This document shows positions 6,197-7,088 of a stretch of DNA of 7,088 nucleotides, piece by piece. The notes below the pieces were generated by a model. The model was given only the letters and a program-made list of their open reading frames with translations. It was not told where the DNA came from and did no database searches. The DNA is from Candidatus Omnitrophota bacterium (GTDB taxonomy: Bacteria; Omnitrophota; Gorgyraeia; S143-82): the NCBI GenBank assembly GCA_027065215.1, contig JAMOOT010000290.1, positions 1 to 7,088 on the forward strand. Direction: 5' to 3'. Each line of letters opens with the position of its first letter. The first letter of the stretch is position 1. A program made the position numbers and the translations under genes.

Positions 6197-6243
6197 ACTC
6201 TCACCCTTACCCAAAGTTAAAAAAACCATCTAACAATTGGATA

Positions 6244-6272
6244 AAAATACTATAAAGCACCAAATAAGTCAA
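6244..6272 (-). promoter_or_regulatory. Predicted sigma70-type promoter of the speD operon
   Basis: TTGACT (6272-6267) and TATTTT (6249-6244) are separated by exactly 17 nt on the minus strand, matching consensus at 5/6 and 4/6. The predicted start near 6237 gives a leader of about 69 nt before speD, too short for most large riboswitches; no known riboswitch was recognised in it. This promoter would drive the five-gene run from speD to the solute-binding protein. Confidence 0.6.
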
Positions 6273-6317
6273 GGTTTTTAAGCGAATTATTTGAGAATAG
6301 GAAGAGACATCGTTCCA

Positions 6318-6336
6318 TTGATTTGCTTCAAATCAA
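6318..6336. repeat. Perfect 8-bp inverted repeat, operator-like
   Basis: TTGATTTG and CAAATCAA flank a 3-nt centre, giving a 19-bp dyad 45 bp upstream of the speD -35 box. It has no U-run beside it and is AT-rich, so it looks more like a protein-binding site than a terminator. No regulator can be named. Confidence 0.4.
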
Positions 6337-6438
6337 CATCAAAATCTAAAAACTCCTTCTACAACGGTGCTTTTAGCCAATCTTCTTTGCAAGCATTCAC
6401 GACCAAAATACTCGAAAGCATATCAAACAAATCCCAAA

Positions 6439-6466
6439 ACTAAAAACCAAAAATCTTATTTTTAGT
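6439..6466. repeat. Nested AT-rich inverted repeats
   Basis: ACTAAAAA (6439-6446) is complementary to TTTTTAGT (6459-6466). Inside, AAAAAT (6449-6454) pairs with ATTTTT (6458-6463) around a 3-nt loop. The two stems share bases and cannot form together. In minus direction the outer stem is followed by TTTTGGG, so a weak terminator for the upstream nuclease-family gene is possible, but the stem has almost no G-C pairs. Confidence 0.35.
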
Positions 6467-6601
6467 CTCTACCCGTATTATCTCCCAATAGGCATCCAAG
6501 AGTTATCACGAATCTCGATGCGTTTTTATCTCCCTCTATTTCTACTTGCATCACCGTTCAGTGTACCATTTTTGAACAAGCATCCAAGTTCAATACCCCA
6601 C

Positions 6602-7088
6602 CTACTCAATCCTCCTTACCTCCATCTCCCCAACTTGCCTTCCCTCACTATCTATATTTATCCCCACCAAATATATCTCTCGTCCTTGCCCCTCATATTT
6701 CTCCCAATACCTCCTCTCCTCTATCTGCTTTATCGCCGGCTCCTGGGCATCTGTCTTTATCTCCACCACATATACCTTATCCCTCGCCAATACCACTATA
6801 TCTGCCCTGCCTCTCCTGCTCACATCCTCTCCCCTTACTTCATAGCCTGTTGACATAAAAAACGAAAACAGGACACTGGCATAATACCCCTCATACTGCC
6901 CCATCGGATTATTTATGTGGTAATGATACGGTATCGATTCAAATAATCTCTTTATCCAATTTTTTATCCCTTCTACATCCCCTTCTCTTAACGCCCGCGA
7001 TAACCCCTTACTTAACCCTACATCCAATTGGTCATCTGTCATCTTCTCCAACAAAAACTTGTTCAGCGCCTGCCTCACTTCCCTATTC
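6602..7088 (-). CDS. C-terminal part of an AAA-ATPase-like / PD-(D/E)XK nuclease family protein (cut by window edge)
   Basis: The last 161 residues of a larger protein whose start lies beyond 7088. The frame is open to the edge, reading NREV into RQALNKFLLEKM, a linker that in this family follows the ATPase-like part (PF09820-type). The visible part matches the PDDEXK_9/DUF1703 domain. It has a helical lead-in, then FESIPYHYHINN, QYEGYYASVLFSFFMSTGYEV (conserved Glu), GRADIVV (active-site Asp, codon near 6801), VYVVEIKT (the E-x-K pair, codons near 6762 and 6756) and IKQIEERRYWEKY. The nuclease-fold residues D...ExK are intact. A GTG at 7078 could be mistaken for a start, but the conserved NREV ahead of it shows the protein continues. 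The family is common and often multicopy in some bacteria; its biological role is poorly defined. Confidence 0.85.
   Translation of the reverse strand, partial: NREVRQALNKFLLEKMTDDQLDVGLSKGLSRALREGDVEGIKNWIKRLFESIPYHYHINNPMGQYEGYYASVLFSFFMSTGYEVRGEDVSRRGRADIVVLARDKVYVVEIKTDAQEPAIKQIEERRYWEKYEGQGREIYLVGINIDSEGRQVGEMEVRRIE

Larger units (their letters stand above)
6169..6601. other. 433-bp intergenic stretch between the nuclease-family gene and speD
   Basis: No convincing gene is present here on either strand. It holds the speD promoter and leader at its left end and AT-rich inverted repeats at 6318-6336, 6439-6466 (with a smaller hairpin 6449-6463 inside it) and 6572-6593 (TTGAAC/GTTCAA). A 9-bp direct repeat, GCATCCAAG, occurs at 6492-6500 and 6580-6588. 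I found no GC-rich intrinsic terminator for the upstream gene and no tRNA-like sequence. The region may hold decayed sequence, but no recognisable relic was found. Confidence 0.6.

Noticed and set aside
6518..6853. Plus-strand open frame of 111 codons rich in Leu, Pro, Tyr and Ile
   Set aside because: It lies mostly antisense to the nuclease-family domain; its composition is the complement of that gene's codons, and it has no ribosome-binding site or recognisable motif.

Overview
This is a bacterial chromosomal segment in which every gene I can support lies on the minus strand, so transcription runs from high to low coordinates. smpB (trans-translation) and secG (SecYEG translocon) mark it as bacterial. 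Base composition is moderately AT-rich, and several genes have clear Shine-Dalgarno sites of the AAGGAGG type. I cannot assign a species. The gene mix and the small Lys-tailed protein next to smpB would suit an uncultivated candidate-phylum bacterium such as an Omnitrophota-like lineage, but that is a guess. I see no rRNA, tRNA, CRISPR array, insertion sequence or phage gene.

In transcription order, the right edge (7088-6602) holds the C-terminal part of an AAA-ATPase-like/PD-(D/E)XK nuclease family protein. A 433-bp gap (6601-6169) follows, with several AT-rich inverted repeats and a good sigma70-type promoter about 75 bp before speD. Next is a tightly packed run of five genes: speD (AdoMet decarboxylase), speE (spermidine synthase), a second divergent SpeD-fold protein, secG, and a family 5 extracellular solute-binding protein. 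Junctions in this run overlap by 14 or 17 bp or are separated by 10 or 2 bp, and ribosome-binding sites are embedded in the preceding gene's end. This looks like one translationally coupled operon.

A separate unit starts at a predicted promoter at 2243-2215. It contains smpB and a 65-residue protein with a polylysine tail, and it ends at a strong intrinsic terminator (1505-1471). Directly behind the terminator lies a CBS-pair/sugar-phosphate nucleotidyltransferase fusion (1449-370), then the N-terminal part of queH, the queuosine-synthesis epoxyqueuosine reductase, which runs off the left edge.

The most interesting element is the three-gene polyamine set. speD makes decarboxylated AdoMet and speE uses it as aminopropyl donor. 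The third gene is a SpeD relative that keeps the spacing of the catalytic Ser, His and Cys but has lost the residues flanking the cleavage site and the WPE motif. It may have a changed substrate (for example ornithine or arginine, which would supply the amine acceptor) or may be a non-catalytic partner of SpeD.
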